A stretch of 64,000 bases of DNA from Phoronis australis (GCA_002633005.1 NMRA01000548.1:62001-126000), one strand, 5' to 3'; positions 1-13,000 are shown, counted from the first letter of the stretch. Notes: a model not told the origin generated them from the letters alone. Numbers and translations are program-made.

Positions 1-556
1 AGGCTGGTGTATTTGTCAGACTGGCGAAAATTAGCGTACAACTGTGACAAGCAAAGCGATAAGGGAAGGGTTAGTGATGCTGACGTTTTAAGCACTTTAA
101 GGTTATGTAGGACTCCAGAAAAATGTCCAAATTTGTCTACCTTCAAAACAACATTTCATGAACACTGATATGAAACAAAATTTGATCATGTTACTGATAC
201 TGTTGTTTCGCTATCAATGTACTTTAACCTTTCTTTTTTGCTAAATTTCACTAAAGACATGGCCACGTGCGTCACTTAGTGGCAGACTGGTAGAAAGTCA
301 AAAATCAAATTCTCCAGGCTTTTTATTTTCACTATAGAGTACTGAGTTAAAATTGATAGTTTTGCAGATATTTCACTAAACACAGACTTGTTAATTTATT
401 TATTTATTGTAAAATTTAAAATGAAGGTGGCCTCTTCAGTGACAGCATTGCTTTCCAAGAGGACCCTACATAACCTAAAATACTTATCTAACTACCTGAG
501 CAGGCAAAGGTGGCCACTATTTCAATTGATCAAAACTTCACCCCAAACAGGCTCAC
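1..556. other. Left edge: intron of the glycosyltransferase gene with a dispersed repeat
   Basis: No further exon of the minus-strand glycosyltransferase could be recognised here. The stretch is probably its next intron. Bases 141-400 belong to the dispersed repeat described separately. Confidence 0.5.
141..400 (+). repeat. Dispersed interspersed repeat family A, copy 1
   Basis: The block containing CTTTTTTGCTAAATTTCACT, then a CAAGTGACC/CACGTGCGTC-like step, AGACTGGTA and GTTTTGCAGATATTTCACTA recurs in the same order at 3000-3510 (plus), 47285-47465 (plus) and 32335-32690 (minus). Copies are clearly diverged. No coding potential or terminal structure was seen. Confidence 0.75.
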
Positions 557-3500
557 GTACTTTCCCAGCCAAATCTTCCTCTCATTACTCAGACTAGTAA
601 TGAAATCGATGATAGCATCAATGTTCACATAACAATCGTCATCAGTCTTCAACAGGTATTCATAAGATATGTTGTTTGCCCTTAACCTGCAAATTACGAG
701 GGTAATTTGTCTCAGGTACATGTATTTGAACTTAGAACATCATTAAAATAACTGGAGGATTTGAAGGAAAAAGATGATAGACAGAATCATAGACTTTCAA
801 CGTACAACTGAGAAAACTGAATGTAGAATAAATTGGTTCCGATTCATCAGCTAAAAACCCTTTTCAGGAAAATTTTCAAAGCAATTAACCTGCAAACTGT
901 TTGTAAATGTTCCTTAGTCTCTAGTCAATATTTGCAAAGCCAGAGAAGTGTGCAGCAACCAGGTTTTAGTACTCGAAGGTGAATGAGTGAACCAAGCAAA
1001 TTTAATTGCCTTTCAAATTCTATAAAATGTTACCATTGGATTGAATGACATTTTATGGCAGAATGAAAGTAACAAGACAATTATCAAACCCATCTCTTAT
1101 ACCCTTATCATCACAGTGATTTTAAAAATACTGATGATTTCCCCAACTTTAATTATTGTATTGTACCCCAAAGGCTGATAAACCAGGTAAATTTTCGCAA
1201 CTGGATTGACTCAACCCAACAAGATTCTTTTGTCTGCTTGGAAAGTTTTCTTCCAAATTTTATTTGCTGTTTCAGAAGAAAGAATATTACAACATGCAAC
1301 TCCAAAACACAACAAATGTCATAAATAGCCTTCTTGGAGAACCCTTCAAGGCTTACTAGCCAGCTGCCTTGATTTTACTATGGAGATGCATCATTCTGTA
1401 CCTGGCACCAGCGAAGATCTGTGCAATAATTGTCCTGGAAATTCTATAGAACTTGTATTCTCAAATAAAATGGAAAAATATCATCTCTAGGCATTCAGCA
1501 CATAAATAATTATATACCGATCTTTGCAGTAAACACTGCCAAGAACTGTAAAAAAATATTAGCCTGCCAAAACTGAGTAGAAACATTTCGAGAATTAAAT
1601 TTCTGCATTTTATTTTAACCCTTTTCAATTCAAACAAAGGATAAAAACACAACGCTGCTTTAGACACGACAACAAGGTTTATGACAGATTAATACTGAAT
1701 GCTAAAATCTCAATTTCTATAGTTAAAGGTCACACCCAACAGAAACATATCCAGTAACAGACTGAAGAGGTCTCTTTGTTCACAAAAAAATAACCCAATA
1801 ACGACAGTCTTCAGGAGTTATTACCATTTCAAGAACTCAAGCACCTTCTGTGGCAGATTCCTGTACACGTCCACCGTGTCCACAATAACTATATCATGGT
1901 GCTGCTCAATTTCCCGATGCAGGGTTGTCTTCTCAGCCACCAGTTTCTCAGTGTGTTGAGCAAGTCTCATCTCTTGACCTTCAATGTGTGATGACACATT
2001 TTGGAACTCTGGAATCAAGAGCTCTTCAGTAATTGATTGATCATTATACGTACTAATAATTTGCGACAGAGCACATAATTACTACTGACAACTGACCGGA
2101 GAGATTTAGAAGGAGGTTATTTTCATGTTGTTGACCATGTCTGAGTGAGAGTGTGTGTGTGTGCATGATGAAACCTACAGGAGAGGACAACAACTGACCA
2201 AGGATCAAAGGATCAATCATCCATGCAAAACAAGAGCAGTGCAGAGCATCGTTATGCAATCTAAGTGTGCATCATAAACAGCCAATATGCAACAGGTGCT
2301 CATTAATTCAGATATTCCCACCAGAGGGAGCAACTAGTAGACTCATCAAAGTCTCTCAGGCATACAGTGCATATCAACCAAAAATTGACAGATAACCTCC
2401 TCCCATTTAGGAAAGTAAAATTGGGTGAATTTGTATAACAATCAAAAGATGTCATTTAGCTGTATAAAAGCAACATGTTTTTCCAAAAATAAACTGCACT
2501 AAAAGTACTAAGCAAAATGTGATATCTGGGTTGAAGACCGATAGTCTTAAATTACTATCCAGTATGTGGTACAATTACACCTATGACTCCGTGTTACAAG
2601 AAATTCCCAGAGTCTAAAAGAATTTTCCATGTTAACACAGTTGTACCTACCTTGCTCATCTTTCAGAGTATAAACCATAGACATTACTGGTGTAAACACT
2701 TGTAATGTGTTATTTAACATCACACCCTGAAAATAACAAAATGATGTTAAACATTAACAAGGGAAGAGTCCCATTTTAGACACAGATTTCATAAATCTGA
2801 AAAAATTACTTACAACAGACAATCAAAATTAGAAAATTTAAATATCAATGTATTTATGTTGGGAACAATGACTACCGAAGGCTAATGAACTAGAATTTTG
2901 AACATTAGTCCTGTTATATTGCTTGAAAATAAACAACCCACTGTCGCCTTTCCACAGGCCGAACACTTTCAATGAACATTCATGCCACTGACTTATTATT
3001 ATTTATTAAGGATATGTAAGACCCTCGAAACTGGCCAAACATGGCAAACTTTGGAACATCGTATCTCAGGAATGGCTGGTCGGATTCACAAGAAGCTTTC
3101 ATATACCATGCTTTATGCGTTGTTCTCCAAAACGCCGTTAGGAATTGTTTTTAAATTTTTCCACTTTTGCATGAAGGGCTATCAAAAATAAGATTTTTAT
3201 GATTTTTAAGAAAAAAAACTCAAAAGTTGAATACAACAAAAATGAAATAATTCAGCCAGTCAACCGTAACAGCATTTTTGAGCTTTCATCTTGAACATTT
3301 ATATCGAACAAAATTTGGTCATGCTATTGATATCACTGCTTTGCTTTGACGTTTCATTCTTTTTTGCTAAATTTCACTAAAAAGACACATGGACACATGA
3401 CCTAATTGACAGCAGATTGGTATGAAGTAAGAAAGCTATTTCTAATTTCACAAAATGTATACTTTTATTGAGTTATAATCTATAGTTTCATAGATATTTG

Positions 3501-6500
3501 ACTAAATACACTGACAAGTCGACAAAGTCCTACGTAAGCTAATACACACTAAAAGCTCTCCATACACTCAATAATTGGATTCACCAAATCAATGCAAGGT
3601 GGGTTTTATAACCTGTTTTTGAGACACGTGATCCAAACACAAACAAATAACAATCCTGTCATATCCAGTTGAGTATCAGCTGTTCGCGAATAAAGGTCGT
3701 GTAAATTTCATTTGACAGGTGGTGATAAGTTGTTTGAAAAATGAAAAGTGTTTAAATGTTACCAATAACCCCACACCAAAAAATCATAGAAACTACTCTT
3801 AGAATATTGAAAATCACCAAGTTTTTATGGGAATAGTAGCAAGTCAACTGAACAGAATCAACAGTTTATAACCATACCCTAAACTGGACAAGTCCATAGT
3901 TATTATAAGTGACATAGACAGGTGAAATGTGGGCGTAGTTGGATAGATCGACGTCAACTTCAAGTGCTGCTTCGTAACCCTGAAATAATATAAAGCATAA
4001 CATGTAGTAAGAACTGAGAGAGCATCAAAATGTGAGCTAAACAAAAACAGTGATAATTCTTAACCAGGCTGCCTGAACAACATTGCTCACGTGCGTATGA
4101 ACATAGCTCTTCACTTACAAACATGGCTCAGGGGCCTGAAACTCAATTCACTGACACAAAATATCTTGCCCCCAATCACGACATGCATCCTAAAATCATG
4201 GCTAACAGATTCGCGTCCAATAAAAAGTACGACTCACCAACCACAAACACTATGGATAGAAACTACCTTTATATTCGCAGAATCAAAACGGCCCATTTGT
4301 GTTAATTAAGTGATTATGTTGAGCGCAGTAATTGTGGAATCAGCGTGCTGATTTTAAGAATCACCACACGGTGATTTTAGAACCATGGCAGTGATTCTGG
4401 AAACACTGTGGTGATTGTTGAAGTCAACTTACATCAATTCTCCACTTATTTTACGCAAAAATAATTGCGAAAATGGTAATTTTTTTCATTTTTCAATGGC
4501 TGAATGCCTTTTTTCAAATAAGGATAGCTCCTGTATCAGCAAATGTTGTTTTATGACATGCACACACAACAATCTAGCAAGATAAAATGTTATTAATCTT
4601 TGTGGAGAAATTAAACAAAATAGAATTTCCTGTGTCGGCCATGTTGTATGCTAAATAAGTGAAAAATTGTCCTATATGGGAAATGGTCTGATATAACGTG
4701 CCCGACTTTTGAGAACCAGTTTTCTCCACTGAATAATGGACATCAAGCTGGTTCTCAAAATACAGGTACGTTATATCAAACTATTGCCCCTATATGTAAC
4801 TATAAGGATTTATATATACTGAATTTTGTGAAGTAATTTTACATGAAGGAATCACAACTTTCACGTTACAATCAAAATTTTACTACTACACAGATATAAC
4901 AGGAGTGTTGCACAGGCTTTTCTCACCTTAGGAAGAATGTAGCTTTCCACAGGCTTGTAAAGATATCCACCCTGGACAACGCCGGCATTACCCGAGCTGA
5001 AGGTGGCACTAGTGACAACCGTCAATGATATGCCATCCAACAGTTTGACCATTATTGGCCGCGTAGAATTTCGCACAAGTTCCTCTAAAATACCCAGCGC
5101 ACCGACAACAATTTGCTGACTCGTCTAAATGCAAATTTTATAAAACCAAAGTTTTGAAATCAAATTAAGTGAACAAATAGTCAAAGCATGCAAATTAAAA
5201 AACTCAAATAGTAATCCATTTTCCATAATGATATTAAGTTTGATACTCTCAATTTTCATTACGACCCCATTTTATCTTAAATTTTACACAACTTTGTCAC
5301 TAATCACCAAACAGTACCTACAGAGATCAAATTACAAACAGCTTGATCACCAAGAAAACACATACAGACCAGAATACAACATGCAACTGGTCATCAATTA
5401 TTATAGCACACTGCCATTTTAATTGTCAAATTCTCCACAAGGAATGAATTGAAATCAAACCTTTGAAAACCAAACATTATACTGCAGTCTTAATTTAAAA
5501 TTATTTTTGACAAAATATTTTTTTTGCATAAATCCAAAAAGCATTTCACTTAAAATATACATTACTTGACTAAATACAATACATTTTGAAGAGTAACAAC
5601 CATTTTCAAATTTGGACAAAATAACCTACCACAAGAGAAATACTAGCACTCAGGCTTGGCAGAAGAGTTCCCTTATGCTTGTCAGTTATCTCAAACAGTG
5701 TCACCTCATCCTGAGCTGAAGCAGGCAGTTTGGGTAACCACGGTGCACAGCCATACTTATCTAATCTGTCTGGCACAGGAATTGTACACGGTGACCCCAC
5801 AATGAACTTCAGAAGAATTCTGAAAAATCATGCGGCAGTAATTATGCAATGAGTTTGCAAGTTAACATAGGCGAAACAATGGTCAGACACTTAAAGCTTA
5901 ATTTCAACGTAATTTTGTTATATTTTAGATGTACTGGGCTAACCAGATAGTCCTAGAAAAACCTTAGCAAAATAAGAAAACCTGAGTTTAATCACGCAAA
6001 TGTAAGCCCATCAAATGATAAGTGAAGATGCCTTTTCGTGCCATGTTACGTCACCGCGAGATCCCAGCACAAATAACAAAAGGTTGTATTGAATAGGGGT
6101 CTGAATAGAACATCATTACGTACAGGTGTTATTCGCAGCTGTTTGAATTAAAAGGTGATTCTTGCAGTGACGTAGACAAAAGCAGGCTAATACATCTCAT
6201 AGTTCGTTACAATTGGCAATTTATGGTACTAGTGGGCTCAGAACAAAATTTACACGTGTTACCATTGAAGATAGGTTTTAAAGCTGTTATAAACCATGTG
6301 CTGGTGTTTTAAAAAAACATTGACTTTCTCCACAGGTGAATTTTGTCTTCCAGTGCAACATCAAAATTTGTTAATCTTTGTTTGGATTTAAATTTGTTAC
6401 ATTCCCTGGATGGCCACACTGCCTGGGCAACCAATCACAACAAGCAACTTTACGAGTCTTACTTGTTTTTCTCAAGCATAGAAATTATTTCTAATCTAAG

Positions 6501-8639
6501 CAAGGACCACGATAAGACCATTTTATAATGTGGAAGGTAAGAATTTTTCTCGTTCATTTCCTGTGGCAGCGATCTTAAAGTCCAAATCAAGTGTTTTTGT
6601 GTTGTCTTTACTGAAAATGAATGCTCTAGTTATGTAAGAGCGAAAATGTCAATTAAATACAGTCCTCTGCCTTCAGAAACACTAGAAAAATGACGTAAAT
6701 GGACTACCAAAATCTATATCAAGGTCTGTATGCATTCATTGCCATTGAGCAACTCCCTGCAGAACACAGCTTTGTATCAGCTATAGTGTGTTGTCAGTGG
6801 TACGGAATGCACACAATAAAACGTTAGCCTTTTTCTGGGACACTAACATCACTTTTCAATTGTTGCCAGGGCCCATGAGAAAGGTACGAAATGCTGAAAA
6901 ATATCTTTCCAAGATAACTTAACTAGGGGTTAGTATTTCTAATAAAGGTGACATCAAAAATGTTTGCTTTCCATACTGGCCCAGCACTGCTTCACAAGTA
7001 CTATAGGAAGAAAATTGTTCTATGGAAGTCTATAATGTCACAACAGTACTAACATATAAAATTAACAGAAACAACCATTCGGTAGTTTAATTAGCAGATG
7101 ACACAATGTTTACCTGGATGGCACAATGTTTACCTGGATGACAAGGACGAGTTCAGCAGGGTCATCCATGTGTCCCGAATGGCTTGTCTTTGTTCAAAGT
7201 GATCCCGGGCTGACAGAACACCTATGACTAATACATGGTTTGATTCAACTGGAACAAGAGAAATTAATGACTGATTGGGAGACTATTAAACACAAATTAA
7301 AAAGCACAGTTTTATGGAAAAAATGGCTGATATTATCATACCAGCTGAGGCTATGAATTTCCATTACACACTCTCTTTTCCGAATTTAAATGAACGTGCG
7401 TTTATTTGGTGCCACTGAAACGCTTGAAAACTTTCATTTTCCGAATACACCCCCATGGGCTTCTCTACGGAAAATCCCGGTAATATACTGTCCTAATCAC
7501 AATTCTCTCATTTTCCATTTTTTATCCTAACTATGCAAATTCTAGGTCACCTGATCAAGTGACCTTAGGCATAAGAAAACAAGGCTGTCATCAAATGATT
7601 TTAACATTTGGCAAAGTAAATTGCACAGGTAATAGGATACAGAGCTTGGCATGACCAATGACAAAAAGGAGGAAAATTGTACAGGTGGTGTATCGTTCCA
7701 CAAATACATAGGCTTGTGTGATAGAATTTTTTTCTGCTGTGAAATTTAACTGATCTAAATGTTTTTGCATGAATAACGTCAAAATAATGATAAAAAGAGA
7801 TGAAAAAAGAAGAAACTGGAAATAAATGAAGAGGAAATCGAAACCAAAAAAGGGGAAATCCTCTTAAAAGAGGAAAATTCCAAGCCCTGAGGATTGCCAA
7901 CAAGAGTTGCCAACAAGAGTAAAGGACCAGTAAAGATCAAAAAAGACACAGTTTGTGGACAAGTAATTCTGAACATGTTGGGCCTAATGGTTTTCAGCAT
8001 ATTTTCACTCAAAAGTTATCACCAGCTCCTGGTGATAACTATCGGTGAGCAAGTTACCTAACAGCTAACGACTGTACTCTTAGCCCTAGGCCTCAGGACC
8101 TTCACCGAGACTCAGTTTGATTTAGTGCAATGAGTCACTTCCAGATCACATCAATGCTAGATCACGTCTCAGGAAAAACTCTGAAGTGTTGGATAAAAAA
8201 GCTTATCTCACAGGATCATCAAATGTTTTTCATGTTTTAGCTCAGTTGATATCAAATTTGGCAAACGTAGTCGTAATCACAGGTGTCCTCAGCTTCTGAT
8301 CGTCCCCAATACACTACATATAATACTATAAGCTTGTAGTGTATTGGGGACGATCAGACCACAGGCACCTTTGGCTTTAAGTAGCCTGTGGTCGTAATGA
8401 GCCCATGGCCATGAAATTTCCCATTTATTAACAAAGACTGGCAGAGAGGCATCATACTTACGGACGTTTCTGCCACCGTTTATATCTTTGGCTATCTTCC
8501 ACAACAATACAGCAGTAGCACCAACAAGAAAACTGAATAAATTCTTCAAAAACGTCATTCCAGCAGTCGCAAATATACTCGGACGTCCATGTTGAATTTC
8601 GCGCCACCTAGTCAAACTCTTCTTTATATGAAAACCCAA
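557..8639 (-). CDS. B3GALNT2: B3GALNT2-like beta-1,3-N-acetylgalactosaminyltransferase, 3' end off the left edge
   Basis: GT31 glycosyltransferase; the vertebrate enzyme adds beta-1,3-GalNAc to GlcNAc on alpha-dystroglycan O-mannose glycans in the ER/Golgi. Exons (plus coordinates, read right to left): 8462-8639 (first ATG at 8639, alternative at 8558), 7134-7248, 5630-5819, 4927-5124, 3878-3979, 2651-2726, 1825-2008, 557-686. Every junction keeps frame and has GT-AG borders. From the 8558 ATG this gives 364 residues of an expected ~500. The N-terminus is a type II signal anchor (NLFSFLVGATAVLLW after MTFLK). Exon 2 carries the family block VLVIGVLSARDHFEQRQAIR then DTW. Exon 7 has DIVIVDTVDVYRNLP, and exon 8 the catalytic metal-binding KTDDDCY. 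The last visible exon ends WLGKY, where human continues RLNWAVD, so the C-terminal third lies beyond position 1. Which ATG is used is uncertain: 8558 gives the short cytoplasmic tail usual for this class, 8639 adds 27 residues. The symbol rests on motif order and exon-by-exon resemblance recalled from the human protein. Confidence 0.93.
3000..3510 (+). repeat. Dispersed repeat family A, copy 2 (longest)
   Basis: The longest copy. It lies in the intron between exons 3878-3979 and 2651-2726 of the glycosyltransferase gene. Besides the shared 3' part it carries an upstream part (TCAGGAATGGCTGGTCGGAT and CCACTTTTGCATGA) that also appears, inverted, at 32550-32690. The family is therefore at least about 500 bp long and has no visible terminal repeats. 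Confidence 0.75.
4673..4796. repeat. Palindromic (foldback) element
   Basis: Imperfect inverted repeat. GATATAACGTGCCCGACTTT followed by TGAGAACCAG on the left mirrors CTGGTTCTCAAAA through ACGTTATATC on the right, with arms of about 46 bp around a loop near 4725-4748. It lies in the glycosyltransferase intron between exons 4927-5124 and 3878-3979 and resembles a MITE. Confidence 0.7.
7102..7140. repeat. Tandem 20-bp duplication covering a splice donor
   Basis: The 19-mer CACAATGTTTACCTGGATG occurs at 7102-7120 and again at 7122-7140 (period 20). On the minus strand each copy contains CCAG|GTAAAC, so the 5' splice site of the second coding exon of the glycosyltransferase is duplicated. The donor nearer the exon body (exon edge 7134) keeps frame with the next exon. 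Confidence 0.9.
8015..8039. repeat. Short perfect inverted repeat
   Basis: GTTATCACCAG / CTGGTGATAAC arms of 11 bp around a 3-base loop, in the first intron of the glycosyltransferase gene. Confidence 0.7.
8296..8393. repeat. Double hairpin: 23-bp perfect inverted repeat plus a 10-bp one
   Basis: Arms 8296-8318 and 8335-8357 are perfect reverse complements over 23 bases with a 16-base AT-rich loop. It is followed directly by a second hairpin, GACCACAGGC / GCCTGTGGTC (8357-8366 and 8384-8393). It lies just inside the first intron of the glycosyltransferase gene. No flanking duplication was recognised. Confidence 0.85.
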
Positions 8640-10038
8640 AAAATGTAAAACATGGACGATGCGTCGTTGGTTTCCACGGTTAGTGCTAACTGAAATTGTT
8701 TGCTTTTGTTTATTGTTTGACAGCTAATAGACCCTGCAGAGATTCCTATGTATTATTTTGAGTCTAGGCTTAGATGAGATATGTCTTTGCATTACATCAT
8801 CATGATGTTAGTCTCTGCTAACTGATGTCGTGCCGTTGTGTCGTGCCTTTCGTGGATTGGGTAGTCCGCACTCCGGTCTCTGTCTCTAGACTGGTCTTAG
8901 ACTTAGACAGTACCTCCGTCTGAACTGTTGTGGTGAAGCTGGCTCAAATGGCGGCCATCCTCAGTTTGGATTCAGGATTGATTTACCGACTATCCTCGCG
9001 CTTGCTAAACCATAAGACAAAGTGAGAGTTGGTCACGTCAATAAGTACTTCTCGGGCATAAAACCAGAAGGAAAACTTTGGTGTCTGTTGATGTTTTCAA
9101 ATCCTTCAGACTCGAACACATACTTGAGTAATTGAGATTTCTTTTCTGCCCATGAGTGCATGGTTTCTCCCACACACTCCACCATCTTGAATATGTAATT
9201 ACATGAGTAAACAAACCCAATTTCCCATGTCAGTGGACGAGAGAGTAACTGTCGATTAACTTGTCAAAAAGTTACAATCGTGCCTTCTCAACAAATCCTG
9301 AGTTGTCACAAACTCATTTCTCTTCCTGAGAACCACCAGTATTCAACTTTGGAGTACATTGTAAAATGCCGATGCCATCAATTAAAAACCGGTTCACTTT
9401 CACGTGATTATTTTTTGTGATATTGGAGATAGGGCCAGCTACATTACAAGGCAAATACTGTTAGGTTATCAGTGTTTTATCTTGGGGCGTTGATCGTGGT
9501 ACACAAGCTTAAGTCTGCTGTTAATTGTCAGATTTTTATTATTTACCCCCATTTAAAAGTTCACAAAACTTTGTTTAATTTAGTCGTAGATTTATCCAAA
9601 AATAGGCCTCTGGGAAGTGTTGTGTCATGTTTGAGAAGCATACATGCCATAAAAGACCTCAGGAAATAACAGACATCAAAAAGATTATAATAAAAATTTC
9701 GAAAGCAAATATTTCCGTATAATTGAAAGGTTCTCGTTACGTAGGTTATTGAGAATACCTTGTAAACTTTCCACTGGAGTGTATGACAGCTTTGATACAT
9801 ATATGCCTGGACCAATATATTTGGCACAGCCAATGCTAGGTCGTATATTTCTTGTATTTGACTTTTGGCCCAAAAGTATCTTCTGCCAAGTCTGGTAGGG
9901 AAATCCTACACTGATTTTCTTCATGCTTGAATACGTTGCTGTTTTGATCACTGACCCAATTTAGATGTGGTCTGTACTTAACAGAGACCTGTTATTAATT
10001 AGTCAAAAGAAATAATATGTCTTTGTTTTCTGTTTCAG
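8640..10038. other. Spacer between divergent genes; probable promoter region
   Basis: The glycosyltransferase starts leftward at 8639 or 8558, and the F-box/WD40 gene is entered rightward through a splice acceptor at 10038. The transcription start(s) and at least one non-coding 5' exon of the F-box gene should therefore lie here. No open frame looks coding, and the non-coding exon could not be fixed from sequence alone. The stretch 8820-9000 is richer in CpG than its surroundings. Confidence 0.5.
8945..8956 (+). promoter_or_regulatory. YY1-like motif (AAATGGCGGCCA)
   Basis: The AAATGGCGGCC core matches the animal YY1 promoter consensus. It lies between two divergent genes in a CpG-richer stretch. 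Function is inferred from motif and position only. Confidence 0.3.
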
Positions 10039-13000
10039 GTATAAAACAACAGAACTGTGTTACCTGCTTATAGACATGTGATCTATCACAACATGGACTT
10101 TGTGGATTATCTGCCCAAAGAACTGAGTGATGAAATATTCACGTATCTGCCAGCTAAGACTCTCGGCATCGTAGCACTTTGTTGTCAAAAATGGAGAGAG
10201 CGCTCACAGCAAGACTTGTTTTGGTATTCACGTTTCTTTGAATTTATATGCAGTAAACATTGATTACTTATCGCCGGAAATTGGATCTTTGTCACCAAAA
10301 TTCTGACAGTAACAATGTGAAACAGTCATATCAATTTCAAATCAAGATTTGTTTAGTGTAATGATTAAATTGATGTAGTCCAGTATGTTAACGATACATG
10401 TTAGATATTAAGAGAAATTATAGGACAGTCATATGATATCGTGTGCTTGTTGAAATTTTTAGATTATATTTTGTTAAACTTAGTGTGAACTTTGCTCTTT
10501 TTTGTTTTATAGCATTTTGTTTTTTAGTTACATTTCTCATGTTTCACTTCTGTTTTCGTAAATTTTTAACACTTATCTGTTAGCTAATGTTATGAAGGAA
10601 AAGGTCCATTTGGATATTGAAGTATAAGAATCCATCCAACTTCAGATGATGATTTAAAGTTGTTACTAAGTTGTTTAATCCATGGCAGGATTCACCATTG
10701 TATGGTGAAAGGCTGGATGAAATATGGATTAAGGAGCAACATTCTAGCTGAAGAGCACATGCAACCCACAAACAAGACAAATGTGTCGGGGAAACTCGCC
10801 CGTTTTTATTGAAGAAGGTAATTGTCTTGAAAGGAAAATGATTAAGCCAGGGGTGGATCCAGGATTTTTTAAAGAGGGGGGGGTTCAAGCATTTTTTTAA
10901 AACGGGGTCCAAGTTAACAATATCACTAAAATTAAGGGGAAAAGGGGGGTCCAGACCTTGCTTGACCCCTTGGATCTGCCTTTGTAAGCAGCTATCAACT
11001 CCCATTCTGTCCATGAAGTGATCTATCATTCAGATAACTTGTTCCTTAGGCAGATCATTGAGAAGCAATTTCTGTGACAAACTAAGTTTTTGAGATTGGC
11101 CTCAATCACTTGTGACCTGTCAGTTCTTTTGAAAACTTGAAATTACCACAAATTTGACTATTAAGGAACAACTTGAGACCAATTTCATAAGGTTATGTGA
11201 TCTAAATCAAAAGTTGGTTTTTGCAGTCGAAGGTGGTCTCCATGATGGCAAGTAGCAGCCTATGTTGATAAAACAAGGATGGATTTAAATCAGCATGACA
11301 TGTTTTGGCGTTTATTAAAAATCCATCCTCAGAAGCAAAATGGTGGCCACCTTGCTAGACCCAGCAAGTCTAGCAAGGTGGCCTCTGTATTTGCTTTTGA
11401 GGATGGTGTTTTAATAATTGCCGAAAAAGGTCAAGGCAATTTAAATCCATCATTGTTTTTATAGCCGCTTTGGTCTTTAAAGAACCACTCATTAAATAAT
11501 ACATGACCTTAATTTTTTTCTTTTTAGGTTTAATTAAATTATATTAATTTGCACTGGGCAAAATATTCCTGTTTAACATTTTGAAATCTGTAAACTTAAG
11601 GAGAAATTGTCAACAATAGAGTATAACCCAGCTGTCTCAAAAAGCATGTTGTATTTAAATAAACCAACATAACCTTTCAAATTTCGAAATTTAGACTAGA
11701 AACATGCTTTTGACAAAGCAGCTCTCCTTGATTTTTAAACAACCTACAGAGTAACTGTATGCAGCTTTTCTATTAATTTTTGTTTGGTTTTCATTTTCCG
11801 TTGTAGCATTTGCTTAATTTGCTTTTGAAACTAAGTTCCTATCCTTGTTATGTTGCTCTATTTCACTGTGTGGATTTCAGTTTGTGAAATAGACTTGAGT
11901 ATTTGAGTAAGACAGTGTACATACTTATTGGAAATGGGATATTTTTGTCTTCTTTACATTGTAGTGCCAAAAGACTCTAGTTTAGAGCCAATGCCAAAAT
12001 GGAAAAGTGTGTATGTTCGAGTTCTTCACTTGAATAATAACTGGACTTATGGAAAATATATAGTAGCACCACTGCTCCGTGGTCACAAAGACAGAGTTAC
12101 TGCAATGGACTGTGATGGTGAGTTGAAACTGTTGCTCTGTTTTGAAATGTTTAATTTTTTAATAAAATTTCTTGGTACTAGATTTTCCTTAATTCAGCAT
12201 GCTGTAACAGATTTCGACCCTTCATCTTGCATGAGATTTTTACCTATTCGAATATCTCCAAATTCTTTAGGAGAATTCTGATAAGGGATAAGAATTTTAC
12301 ATGGTCTGTATGTGCACAAGCCAAATCAGTCTATTTTGTAAAGAATTCATGCATTGGTGATACCACTAGGTGGGATCTCTTTTGCAGCTTGCCTAATCAA
12401 AAGAAACTGATTCAGAATTATCTAAAGGGAGTGTTTTCTGTCACCTGATGTGATAATATAGGACCCAGACATTCAGAGCTGATGAAGTAGAAGTCTGTTT
12501 TTTTTAAATGTAATCACTATGTTTATCGTGATAATGCCTTAAACTTGTTTCTGAGGACAATTCCTTTAAGTTGAGTACACTGTCTTGTAATGTGCATAAT
12601 TTTTGCAGGAAAGCTTCTAGCCACAGGTAGTGACGACAGCAGTTTCATAGTGTGGGAAGTCATATCTGGTCAAATTCGACACAGACTCAACTATCACTCA
12701 GATGCCGTAAATGTCATTAAGATGAAGGTATATAATTCTGGGAATCAACAACAAATCGTAGTTTTCTGGAATTGCTGTTTCAAAAAAATGTCTTCTGCAA
12801 TTCTTAGTCATTGTCTTTCCATGCTTCTTGTGCCTTGTGTTATGTGACCGTTCTTTTTTCACTGGAAGAACCTGGTTGGGGCTGGAAAATGCTTTCAGTT
12901 TGCTTTGTACAGCCTGCATAGAGTCTGTTACTCTGGATGAAAATAAATTTGTCATGAGGTTGGCCAATTGCATTTTGGGAAGCTGAACTGTACAGCAATG

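Noticed and set aside
7591-8012. Overlapping minus-strand frames up to 100 codons
   Set aside because: Phe/Ser/Leu-rich translations of an A-rich tract inside a glycosyltransferase intron.
10580-11029. 149-codon minus-strand frame
   Set aside because: It runs across the MITE at 10848-10984 inside an intron of the plus-strand F-box gene and has no motif.
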